DNA of 64,000 nt from Novosphingobium sp. NDB2Meth1 (GTDB taxonomy: Bacteria; Pseudomonadota; Alphaproteobacteria; Sphingomonadales; Sphingomonadaceae), in contig NZ_FPEH01000012.1 of NCBI RefSeq assembly GCF_900117425.1, positions 124,001 to 188,000 on the forward strand, given 5' to 3'. Below the pieces are notes generated by a model that had not been told where the DNA came from, did no database searches, and was given only the letters and a program-made list of their open reading frames with translations. The position numbers were made by a program, and so were the translations under genes. Positions 17,536 to 30,000 of this stretch are shown here, one piece after another. Numbering within the stretch: the stretch's first letter is position 1; each line of letters begins with the position of its first letter.

Positions 17536-18011
17536 TGCGCGCCCTGCCTGTCCTGTTCGCGGCATTTCTGGCGGCTCCGATGGCTATGGCGCAGCCGGCG
17601 GTGCCGCCGCCACCGCCTCCTCCGCCGACTGCGCAAGCCGCGCCGGCCGGGCAGGCCGCGCCGACTGCGGCCGATATCGATGCGCTGCAGCAGCGTCTGC
17701 TCGCCTCGCAGCAAGTTGTCGCGACGTTGCAGCGCGAATTGGCAGAAGCGCAAAGCAAGAACGGCGCGCTGGAGCAGGCGCGGCTGCGCAACGGCCGGCT
17801 TGTTTCGATCACGCGGCAGCTCATCGATGCCTATGCGCGCCGCTTTGGCCAGATCAAGCGCCGCGATCCGTTCCAGTTCAGTCGGCGCAAGTTCGAGTTC
17901 GAGCTGCAGGCGCTGTCCGACGCTGTCTACGACAACAAGGTCGATGTTCCGCTGCGCACCCTGCCGGGCGGCACGGCGATTACCGGCGAACCTGCGGAAA
18001 AGGCTAACTGA
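17535..18011 (+). CDS. Small exported coiled-coil protein of the secretion operon
   Basis: The function is not recognised. The 158-residue product has a signal peptide (MRALPVLFAAFLAAPMAMAQ), a run of eight prolines, and a heptad-like helix at about residues 48-100 (IDALQQRLLASQQVVATLQR). A basic segment follows (FGQIKRRDPFQFSRRKFEFE). It sits between the porin (TGATG overlap) and the giant TpsA (2-base gap), so it is co-translated with both. It may be a periplasmic adaptor or chaperone for them (inference). Confidence 0.75.
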   Translation: MRALPVLFAAFLAAPMAMAQPAVPPPPPPPPTAQAAPAGQAAPTAADIDALQQRLLASQQVVATLQRELAEAQSKNGALEQARLRNGRLVSITRQLIDAYARRFGQIKRRDPFQFSRRKFEFELQALSDAVYDNKVDVPLRTLPGGTAITGEPAEKAN

Positions 18012-18013
18012 CC

Positions 18014-21000
18014 ATGGCGTTTCGGCGATCGGGCGCGCGCGGACTGCTGGGCGGGACCAGCCTTGCCGCGATCATGCTGGGGCTTTCGGCAAGTCCGGCG
18101 CAGGCGCAGCTTGCCGCGATGCGTGCGGCGGCCGGGACGGTGGTTCCGCCGGTCGCGGTGCCGGCCGGGCAGGGTACGCCGCAGCGGTCGCAGACGATGC
18201 AGGATGCGCTGGCGCGGCAGGTGCGGCTGCAATCGCGCGCGCAGGCGCTTGCTACTTATGTCACTTCGGCCAAGTCCGCCGCGCTCGCCGCGATCAGGGC
18301 CAAGCCGGTCGACGGTATTGCCGATGCCGGGCTCAATCCGATCCAGGCGGTGCGCAACGCGACGATCTATGTCGCCGCGGGCGTCGATGCCTCCACCGTC
18401 AAGGGCAACAGCGCGCCGCTTTCGGTTGCGGCAGTGAACGATCTGACCGGCCAGAATACCTGGGAAGGCGCGCTGGCGCCGGTTCAAAGCACGGGTAGCA
18501 ATGGCAAGCTGACTGTCCGGATCGACCAGACGCAGCAGCGCGCGCTGCTGACCTGGCAGAACTTCGATGTCGGCGCGAACACCGAACTGGTATTCAACCA
18601 GAAGCAGGGCGGGGTTGCCCAGAAGACCTGGACCGTCGTCAACCGGGTCGCCAATCCGGTTGCGCCAAGCACGATCCTCGGGGCGATCAAGGCCGATGGC
18701 ACCGTGCTGGTGCTCAACCGCTCGGGCGTGCTGTTCGGCCCGACCGCGCAGGTCAATCTGCACTCGCTGGTGGCCAGCAGCCTCGAACTCGGCAACTTCG
18801 CCTCGTCCGTAACGACGGTCGGCGCGACGTCCTTCTTCAATGCCTCGACGGTCAAGGACCGCGTCACCGCCTATCTCCAGAACGGCCTGCTGGTCCAGGG
18901 TGCGCCCGGCCTCAAGGGCCAGCTGCTCTCCTCGCTGCTGCCGGCCGGCAGCCGCTACGACGTCAACCAGCCGCTGCCCGTGGACGGGGGTCTCGAAGGC
19001 GATGTCCTTGTCTATCAGGGCGCCTCGATCACGTCCGACAGCGGCGGCTTCATCATTCTGGCCGCGCCGACGGTGCAGAATGCCGGCACGCTTACGGCCA
19101 GCGAAGGCCAGGTCAGCCTGCAGGGCGGGCGCTTCATCGGCGCGACCACATCGACCGGCGCCAGCGGCAGTGCCGACGAGAACGTGCGCGGCCTGATCCT
19201 TTCGAGCCAGATCCCCAACACGCCGGTGCTGCCGCAGACGCCGACGCCCGATCAGGGCGTGGTGACCAATTCCGGCCTGATCGTGTCCCGCCGCGGCTAC
19301 ATCTCGCTGGGCACCTCGATCTATGGCCAGGTCACCAACGACGGCTTGCTGAGCGCCACGACCAGCGTCTCGCGCAATGGCAAGATCGCGCTGACCGGCG
19401 GTTCCGTCGTGCTGGCGGGCAATGCAGATGCGGCCAAGGCCAGCGGCATTTCGATTCTGCCCGACGACAACGGCGAAACCATTCCGCAGGGCAGCCCGAA
19501 CAGTCCGCCAGCGTTCAAGAGCTCGCAGCTCGTCATCGGCAACACGATCAATTCCTATCTCAGTGCAGACGGCAGCGGCGATACCGCGCTGCTCCCGACG
19601 ATGTTCGAGATGCAGCAGAACGCGTTCGTTCTCGCGCCCAACGCGAAAGTCGTGATCGGTCACGACCTGTCGCAAGGCGTGTTCCAGCCGAACCCGGGCA
19701 TCGCCGCATCGGTGACGATCGCCGATGGCGCGATCATCGACGTCAGCGGCATGAAGGGCGTGGCGCGCAAGGTTTCGGACAATACCGTCAAGATCAGCCC
19801 CGCCAAGCAGAACGAACTGCGCGACACGCCGACATACCGTTCGGTGCGGACCGATGGCGGCTTCACGCTGAATGGCGCGACGCTCTATGTCGATGCGCGC
19901 GCATCCGGGGTGCGATCGGACGGAGTGGCCTGGATCGGCTCGCCGCTGCTCGAAGCGGGCAGCGCCGTCAGCCAGATTGCCGTCACCGCCGCCGAACTGA
20001 TGACCAAGGGCGGCAGCATCAGCATCGATGTCGGCACGGCCATCAGCGCGACCAATCTGACGGCCGCGCAGATCGATGCCTTGGCGAAGGTCAAGATCGC
20101 CAAGGGAGCGCTGTTCGATGTTTCGGGCGGCTGGACCACCTATTCTGCCGGCTATGTGCAGACCACCCAGCTGCTGACCAACGATGGCCGGGTCGTCAGC
20201 ATCGATCAGGCCGATCCGAACGACGTGTTTGTCGACTTCGTCGACGGGTTCACCGCGAGCCAGACCAGGCTGGGCATTTCGGAAACCTTCCGGACCGGCG
20301 CGGTGCGGGCACAGCGCTACGAGGATGCCTACGACGAAGGGCGCGATGCCGGCGCCTTGCAGATCGGCGGGAGCCTGATCTCGTTCGATGGCACGGTGCA
20401 TGGCGATGCTTTCGCCGGATCACGGCAGCTGGCCGGGGCGATCGAGCCGACCGCCAAGTCTTCGATCGCGGGTGATCCGCGCAAGCTGCAGTATTCCAAG
20501 AACCAGCTGCCTTCGGGCGGCCTGCTGCGGATCGGCTCGTTCAGCGGTTCGTCGGGGACCGGGTTCGGCCAGGATATCGTCGTCTTCCGCGGCACGAAGA
20601 CGGGGCCGGCAAACCAGGCCGAGCTGCTGCTCGACGACCGCATGCTCTCGCAGGCGGGCCTTTCGGGCCTGATGCTGCAGACCAGCGGTGCGGTGACGTT
20701 CGCTTCGGCTTCGGACCAGCTGCTGACGGACAGCTCGGCGCTGACGCTCACGGGCAATTCGGCGCTCACTCTGGCCGATGGCGGCGTGCTCGAAGTCGAC
20801 GCCGGGCGGGCAATCCGGTTTGGCGGCAATGTCCGCATTGCCGGCGGGACCATTGCGGCGCGGACGTACCAGCTCACCGACATCAATGCGCCCGGCCTTT
20901 CGACGGTCGGTAATCCGTTCCGCGAGGATGATGATATCGCGCTGAGCTATGCCAGCGGCGATGCCCTGCCGCTTGGCCGGTTCGACGTGACGGTGAACGG

Positions 21001-24000
21001 CACGCTTTCGGTCGCGGGCAAGTGGGTGAACGATTACCGCGGCGTCGCCAATCAGCAGGGCGCGGGCTGGATCAACGGCGGCTCGATCAGTCTGACGGTC
21101 GCGCCCAAGGTGTTCGTGCCGGTGGACGGGGACATCTTCACCGCATCGGTGGCGGCCGATCTCAGTGGCAGCGTGCGGATCAAGTCCGGCGCGCTGCTCG
21201 ATGTTTCTGCCGGTGCCTTCGTGTCGAGCGCGCGCGCGTTCAATCTTTCGGCGCGCGGCGGCAATGTCAGCCTGATCAACGAGACGACCTACGCCGCGGT
21301 CGCAGCCGTTCAGGACAACGCCGATCTGATCGGCAACCTGGTGCGCGGCCAGACCGTTGCATTCACGCCCAAGCCCCCGCTGCCCACGACGATCGGGGTG
21401 CTCCCTTCGCTTGTGCCGACGCAGCAGAATGCCGAAGTGAGCTTTGCGGCCGAGAACATCCGGGGCTTCGGTTTCTCCGGCGGCGGCACTTTCAAGCTGG
21501 TCTCGCCCAATATTGCCTTTGCCGGAGCGAGCACCACCGCGGGCGAGAGTCCGGCCACGGTCGTGCCGCTCGATTTCCTGCAGCGGACCGGCTTTGGCAC
21601 GCTGGACATGACAAGCTACCGCGCCCGCACGGTGCGCGATCTGTTCGACAACGGCAGCAACCGGCTGTCGAGCTTCTTCGAAACCACGCGGTTTACCATC
21701 GGCGCGGGTCAGACGCTCGACCTTACGCAGGTCACATTGCCTGCCATCATCGATGCGGCCACGCAGTCGCGCCTGCTCGGCCTTGCCAGCGGCGGTGATA
21801 TCGGCACCGTGCTGACGCCGACGGTGCCCGGTGATGTATGGTATCGCAAACCAGCCAGCCTGGTGCTGCGCGGTCTGGCCGAGCTCGATGTCGAGGCGGG
21901 CGGCCGGATCATCGGCACGCCCGAAGCGTCGATCGTTGCGCCCAAGCTCTACAATGCGGGGGTGATCGATCTGCCGGGCGGCAGCATCCGGCAGATCGCG
22001 ACCTTGCCGCAGGCGCTTGATCAGTTCGGTACGGGCCTGTTCGACATCACCGGCGATGCCCGCGACTTCGCGGTCGTGTTCGGTACGCCGGACGCTTCGG
22101 GCCGCTATGCCGAAAACGGCCTCAACTCCGGCGGGTTCACCAACGCCGATGGCTCGGTCAAGACCAACAACCAGCTGTTCACCCAGCCGGGGAGCGAGCG
22201 GTTCTTCTATTTCCTCGGCCGGGTGGCTGCCGATGACGGAATCGTGCTGGCGGAAGGCAGCACCACCAATCTTGCCGGCACCGCGCTGTTCAATCCGGCA
22301 GCGCCGCTGCGCGCCGATGGCACGCGCTATCGCTTCGGGCGGATGATCGGCGGCGGGAGCATCACCACCGCAGCTGCCTATCGGCCGCAGAGCGATGCAT
22401 CCCAGGCGCTGTTTCCCAATCCGTCCTACGGCTTCGTCAGCTATCCCGATCCGACCAGCATCTCGCCGACACCGCCGCCGCTGCTGGCCCAGACCGCGGG
22501 GCGGCGGTTCGTGGCGAAGGCCGGTTCGCTGCTCGACATCAGCGGGGCCAGCGCGACGTTCGATATCCCGGTGCAGGACGGTGTCTATGCGCCAAGCCTG
22601 CAGTGGAGCGATGCCGGAACCGTGGCGCTGCGCGCTGGGGGCACGCTGTCCGGCGCGACGATCAAGGCAAGTGGGGGTGCCCCATCGGCGACCGGCGGCA
22701 CGCTGGAATGGCTGCTCCCCACGCTGCGCGCGGCGGACGACGGCTCCGGCGCGGACAACGTGGCCTTTGCGGATGGCATCACCAAGGCCGGCTTCGACAG
22801 CCTGATCGCCTATGGCGGACTGACGCTCGACGGGGTGTTCAACCTGACGCTGGACAAGGGCCTGCTGGTCCGTTCCGCCGTTTCGCTGGACGGGACTCCG
22901 GTCGGTCCCAATGCAGACGTCACGATTTCCGCGACGCAAGGGACGAACGCGACCATCAGCGCGCCGTATATCGCCTTTGCCAGCCGTTCCGGCGCCTTGC
23001 GCAATTCTGCCGCTGCGACCGGCAACGCCACTGTCACCTTCTCGGCCGGCGCGCTGGGGATGGACTTCTTCGGTACCACCCTGTTCGACCGCTCGATCGG
23101 CCAGACCAACCTGTTCAGCCGCGCGGATGTGCGGCTGATCGGGGTGGACGACCGGACGGACCTGACCGCCGCGCCTGCGCTAAACGGAAGCCTGACCGCC
23201 GCCGGCAATCTGACGTTCGACGCGGCGCGGGTCTATGCGACGACCGGCACCGGCAACCTGCAGCGCATCCTCGAGATTGCTGCAGGTGCATCGAACACGC
23301 GGACGCCATTGCCGTTCCAGATCTCCGCGCTCGGCAATTCGACGATCACGTTCCTCGGCAGCCATATCGACACCCGCACGCCGTTGTCGGCGGGTTCCTT
23401 CCTGCAGATCAACGCCAAGAAGGTGGTGCAGAACGGCTATCTTGCCGCGCCGATTGGCCGCATCGCGTTCGGCACGGCCGACAGTCCGGTCGAAACGATC
23501 ACTTTCGGCGCGGGCAGCGTGACGCAGGTCTCGGGCGCCGGCCTCAACGTGCCCTATGGCACGACCACGGACCTCTCGCAGTACTTCTTCACGCCGGGCT
23601 CGGCTTCGCCGCTGACGCAGCTGCCCAGCGGGAACCTGCGGGTGAATGCCGACGAGATCGATTTCGCGGAAGGCGCCAAAGTTCTCGGCAGCGGCGGCGG
23701 CGACGTGTTCGCCTACGAATTCGTGTCAGGCACGGGCGGCTCGCGCGATGTGCTGAGCCGGTTCAACACCGATGTCTTCAGCAGCAACGGGTACGATCCC
23801 GCAACCGGACAGGGCTACCAGTACGCCGACCGGCGGCAGGTCTATGCGCTGGTGCCGAGTGAAGTCGCGGCCAAGATCGCATTGTACGATCCGGTCTATG
23901 CGGCGGACTACGGCATCGGCAGCCCGAGCGAACTCTACGGCACCAGCGCCGGCCTTGCGGTGACGCTGGATGGCGGCGGCGGCATTGCGGCGGGCCAGTA

Positions 24001-27000
24001 TGTGCTGATGCCCGCGCATTACGCGCTGCTCCCGGGCGCGTACCGGGTTGTCGAGAACGTCGGCGCGGTCGCGCCGGCCAGCGGCAGCGCGCAGACCCTG
24101 CTTGACGGCAGCATCGTGCTCGGCGGTGTCTATTCGACGGCGGGCACGGGCTTCGTCTCATCGCAGCGGCGGTCGTTCACGGTGCAGTCGCAGGCGAGCT
24201 TCCTGCGCTATTCGTCGATCCGGACGACGGGCGGGACCACCACCATCCGCGACGCCGCGGTCAGCAGCGGACGCATTGTTCCGCGTCTGCCGCTCGATGC
24301 CGCGCGGGTCGTGCTGGATCCGCTCAAGGCGCTGAATGTGGCGGGTGCGTTCGACCTTGCGCCGGCCAAGGGCGGCCGGGGGTCAACAGTCGATATCCTC
24401 GGCAGTTCGATCGTGATCGGCAGCCCGGAGGGAGCGCCTTCGGACCGGCTGTTCCTGACCAACAGCACGATCGCCAATCTCAACGCCAACAGCCTGATGA
24501 TCGGCGGCGAGCGGATCGAGAACACCGATGGCACGACCCGGCTCGGCATCACCGCCAGCCGAATTCTGGTGACTTCCGGGGCCGAGATCAAGGTGCCGGA
24601 ACTGATCCTCGCGGTCGCCGGTTCGGGCTCGGCCCTCAACATCAGGGACGGTGCGTCGATCACGGCCACCGGAACCCTCGCGGACGACCGCACGGGCAAT
24701 TACCAGATCACCTCGAGTTCGGCCGCCGTGCCGGGCGAGCCGTTCGATCAGTCCGGAATCGGTTCCGTGCTGCGCGTTTCCAATGGAGCGCAGCGCACGG
24801 TTGCCCGGCTGGGGGCGGTCGCGGCGGGCAATGCCGGGCGCAGTTCGCAGCTGAACGTGGGCAAGGCCGCGCTTGTCGGGAACAGTCTGCTGCTCGACAC
24901 CAATTTCCGCTTCACGGTCGACGATGCGGCGCAGCTGACGGCGCCGCTCATCGGGATCAGTGCGTCCAACATCGCATTTGGCCCGGGCGGGACCATCAGC
25001 GCCGCGCTCGAAAGCCAGCTGGCGCAGGCTTCCGAACTTATCCTGAGCTCGAGCGGGGCGATCGTCTTCGGTGCCAACACAGCCCACACCTTCAAGGGCC
25101 TGACGATCGATGCGGCCGGGATCGCGCTCTCCAACCGGACAGCTGGAACCGACACGCTGACGATCAATGCCGCCGATACGCGGATTTCCAACAGCCGGCT
25201 CGGCCTCGCCAGCAACAGCTGCGCGCTGACCGGGCTGCTGGCCTGCGGGACGACCGGCAATGTGCTCAACCTCAACGCGGCATCGCTGACGCTGGGCTCC
25301 GGAAACTTCAACACGTTCAGCTTCGACGGCGGGGTCAATCTTGCCGCCAGCAAGGGCACTTACATCACCGGCAGCGGCGGCCTCAGGGCCAATGGCGCGG
25401 CGCTGACGCTGCAGACGCCGTTCGTGATCGACCGTGCATCCGTGATCGATCTCAACAGCAATACCGGCGCGGCCAGCGACCAGATCACGCCGAAGGGCAA
25501 CTACACCATCCCGGTCACGCCCGATTACCGGTTCGCGACCACCGGAACGGTGACCGTGACCGCAGCGGGAACGGTGAGCAGCACGCCGACCGGGCTGCGG
25601 GCGCCCGGCGCACGGATCAGCTTCGGATCGAGTGCCGCACCTGTCGCCGCAGTGACCATCGACGGAACCGCGCTGACCGCCACCGCCGGGGTGATCGATA
25701 TCCAGGCCACCGGGTCGGTGACGCTGGCCGGCGCTGCCTCGCTGGCGACGCCCGGCTTCTCGCGCAGCTTCGGAGATACGCAGAGCACGACGACGATCTC
25801 GGCCGGGGCCGGGACGATCAACGTGGTCTCGCTCGCCGGCAATATCGTCCTGCCGTCGACGAGCACGCTCTCTGTCGACAACGGCATCGGCAATGCCGGG
25901 CGGCTCAACCTGCTGGCAGGGCGCGGATCGATTGTCTTCGACGCCGTGCTGAATCCGCTGGCGAGCGGCGCGCGGACAGCATCGCTGGCGCTTGATGCGG
26001 GAACGTCGGCCTTCGATCTTGACCGCTTTGTCAGCGTCTATGGCCAGAAGTTCCAGGGCGATCTTGCGGTCCGTTCGGGCGCGGGCAATCTGGTGCTCGG
26101 CTCTGGCCGGACGCTCCGCGCGGCCAGCGCCAGCCTTACGGCCGATGGCGGCTCGATCATCATCGGCGGCAAGATCGATACTTCGGGCGTTTCGGCAACG
26201 GGCCTGACGCCCAGCCAGCTTGCGGCGGCGCGGATCAGTGGCGGCGACGTATCGCTATGGGGCCGCGACGGCGTCACCTTGCAGACCGGCTCGCTGATCG
26301 ACACGCATACCACCGGCTATGCCGATACCGATCTGCGTCAGGCCAGCGCCGGGGATGTCCGCATCGGCATCGGCAATACCGGCGGGGCGATTGCCATCGA
26401 AGCCGGCGCGACCATCGATCTCGGCGCGCGCCGCACCCAGGCCGCGCTGGCCGCGAACACGACCGCCAACCGGCTGGTGAGGACGACCGTCAAGGACCCG
26501 CTCACGCTGGTCAACAAGGACGTGTTCGAGTTCGTGGCCGCAGACAAGGGCGGCACGCTCTCGCTGCGCGCGCCGATCATCGGCAGCGGCATGGACGAGA
26601 TCGACGTGCGGCTGAAGGGCACGGTCGTCGGTGCAGGCGCGCAGCAGATCGAAGCCTACCGCCGCTACGATCTCGACCAGCTGGACGGCCTCTACGACGG
26701 GGTTTCGCTGTCGGGCAATGGCGCGATCCATTTCCTCGATTTCACCCCGACCGGATCGAACATTTTCAGCGACGTGTTTGTCGATGATCTGACCGGCGTC
26801 CAATCGGTCCCCTACTTCGTGCAGAACTTTGCCGTCCGCGCCGCCGATGGCAGCAATCTGGCCGGGATCCGGCTGCGTCCGGGAGTCGATCTGGTCTCGA
26901 GCCGTTCGATCACCACGCTTTCGGCATGGAACCTTGCGGCTGGAACGCTGGACGAAGCGGGCGCCCGCGCGGCCGGGCTGATCGTCGATCTGCCCGAACT

Positions 27001-30000
27001 GGGTCGGCGCGTGACCGATGCGCAGCCCTACTTTGCGCTGAAGCCGGGATCGGAAAGCCGCATTCTGTCCGACTATGTCTCGTTCCTCTACCGCGTCGGC
27101 GCAAAGGCCAGCGGCGAGGCGGCCGTGGTCAATTTCAACGCCGCCGGCAATCTCACCATCACCCGCTCGATCAGCGACGGCTTCTTCAATTTCGGCGACA
27201 AGTCCGACAGCAACTATGTCAGCTATCAGCTCGGCGGCGGCGACCGGACGTTCAATCTCGGGCTGTTCACCAGTTGCGGCACCGCGTTCGATTGCCGCGA
27301 TGTGGCGAGCTACTCGGCGGTCGACAGCGGCGCGGTGACGGCGAGCGCGGCCAACACGCTGACGATCAATATCTCGCGTTTCCTGACCGGCAACCAGGTC
27401 GGCGCGAAGAACGTTCTGGCACCGTACAATCCGGACGCGAATTCGGCGATTGCGCTGGGCAACAACACCGATGCGGTGACCGGCGACATCGGCGGGGATA
27501 CGCTGGGCTTTGCCCAGCTCTTCCCAAGACTGACCGACGGCAACGTCATCCGTTCGAGCGACTTGCGGCTCGTCGCGGGTGCTGCCCCCTCGGTCAATCC
27601 GCTGCAGGTCGATCGCGCGAATGTCCGAAACCTGACGGTCGAGGGCGAGACCAGCTATCTGCTGACGGCAACGCAAGGGTTCGCCTTCCTCGGCGATTCG
27701 ATCGACCTCAAGCTGTCGGTGGCCGGGGTCACCAGTGAAGCGCTGCCGGCCTACTCGTTCGCCGATCTGCTGCGGACCACCGATACCAGCGCCAATGTCA
27801 ATGCGCTCGACGAGGATTCCTACACCTCGATCACGTGGGGTACGCTGGAGATCGGTCAGGCGCAGGACTTCCGCGTGGCGTCGCAGGCGTTCTTCCAGCC
27901 CGGCCGGGTCCGGTTCCAGACCAACGCGCGGGGCCTCGTCACAGGGGTTTCAGCACCGCTTCGCGACATGCTGGCGTTCCTCGATTCGATCACGCCGGAC
28001 TTCCTTGCCAAGCAGCGCAGCGGCACGGCGATCGGATATCCGGTCGGCCGGCCGACCGCGCCGAGGCCGATCAACTTTGGCGACCGCGGGGCCTATGCGC
28101 GCACGGTCGTCCGCACGGGCGACGGTGCCATCGCGGTGGCAGCATCGGGCAACATCGATCTGCGCAACGGCGAGACCGCGACCTATCGCAACGAGAACGG
28201 CAGGTCCGTCTCGTCCAGCGTGGGCGCGCAGGTGGGCGGCACGGCCATCTACACCGCCGGTGTGCGGGTTGCTCCCACCGCGGTTTCGGCAAGGGTGGTC
28301 GATACGGGGGCGATCGCGTCGATCACCCCGGACAGCATCTACATCAAGACACCGGATCAGGATGTCACGTTCCTGCCTTCGCCCAAGGGCCTCGACGATC
28401 AGGCAGCCGTGCTGGCCGATCAGGGCGGATCGCTCTCGGTGTTTGCGGGCGGTTCGGTGCTCGGCCGGCGGGATGAATGGTCGGAGCAGTTCCTGGGCAC
28501 CGGAGCGAATGCACCGGGCAACATCGTCACCAGCTTCAGCAGGACGGCTATCGGTGATGCGGCGCAGCGCTGGCGCCCGGGCCAGGTCGGGCAGGACACC
28601 GAGATCGCGATTGCGCCCAAATACTTCACCACCGGCCTCGGCGCGCTCGCGGGCGGTGACGTGAACCTTGCCGTCGGCGGATCGGTCAACGACCTCACCA
28701 TCGCGCTCGACGCTGCGGTGACGACGACCAAGAATACCGGCGGGATCGGCGATGTCATGCTGACGCTTGGCCATGGCGACCTCAACGCGACGATTGGCGG
28801 CAACATCGGCGGCGGGCAGATCGATATTGCCGCAGGCCAGGGCCGGATCAATGTGGCCGGGAGCGTGGTGGGCTTCGGCCGCGAACCCCGCTCGTCGACC
28901 GGGGATACCACGCAGTACCTGCGCGTGCGGCTCGCCGCCGCCAATGTGGCGCTCTCCGCTCAAGGCTCGATCGCCATGGCGGGCGTTTCCGCATTGGGCG
29001 CGGCACGCAGCGGCGAGAGCCTGGATCGCTACAACGAGGCCGGCTTCTTCGCGCCTTCCGCCTCGTTCAGCGCGATCGCGACGGGCTCGCTGCGCTATGT
29101 CAACAACCGCTTCGAACAGACGGTTCCGTTCCAGGTCGGTGCTGGCGGGGCCGGCATCTTCGGCGGGTCGGTGCTGCCCCCCTCTCTGACACTCGGTGCG
29201 CTCACCAACACCCTGGCGGCGCCGAGCGTGCCCTTGCTGCTCTATCCTTCGAAGACCGGGAACCTGCAGCTGTTCAGCGCGGGCGACATTTCCTCGCTCG
29301 TCATCGCGATGAGCGACAGCGACCGGTCGCTTCTGCCCGGCGCGTTCTCTGCCGCGAGAATCAGCCTGAACTCGATCAACGCAACCGGCGGCGGTATCGT
29401 CGCGGCGCCTGTCGGGCTCGGCTTCGGCATCCCCGGTATCCAGCAAACCACCAGCGAATACCTGCTGCGGCTCTATCACAACGAGAATCTGACCCACGCC
29501 GGCGATACCGATCCGGTGCGGATCTTTGCCGGCCGGGATATCAGCCGGTCGCTGATCAACCTGCCGAAGGCGGCGCAGATCACCGCCGGCCGGGATATCG
29601 TCAATCTCATCTTCACCGGCCAGAATGCCAATGTGCAGGATACCACGCTGATCAGCGCCGGCCGCGATATCACTTCCACCACCGGCACTTCGTCGATCGA
29701 CAACCTGCCCTACATCGAAGGCAACAACTTCGTGCTGGGCGGGAGGGGCAATCTGGTTGTCCAGGCCGGGCGTGACATCGGCCCGTTCATCAACTCGGCG
29801 GTCGTCAACAACGTGAGCTATGCAGGCGGCATCCAGACCGTCGGCAATTTCTTCAATCCCTGGCTCACGGATGGCGGCGCCAATCTGGCCGTGCTGTTCG
29901 GCGTGGCCGGCGGCATCGACTATACCGGGTTGCGCGAGACCTATCTCAATCCGGCAAACGCCGCCAATCTCGATCGGGCACTCTTCGTGCTGAATACGGA

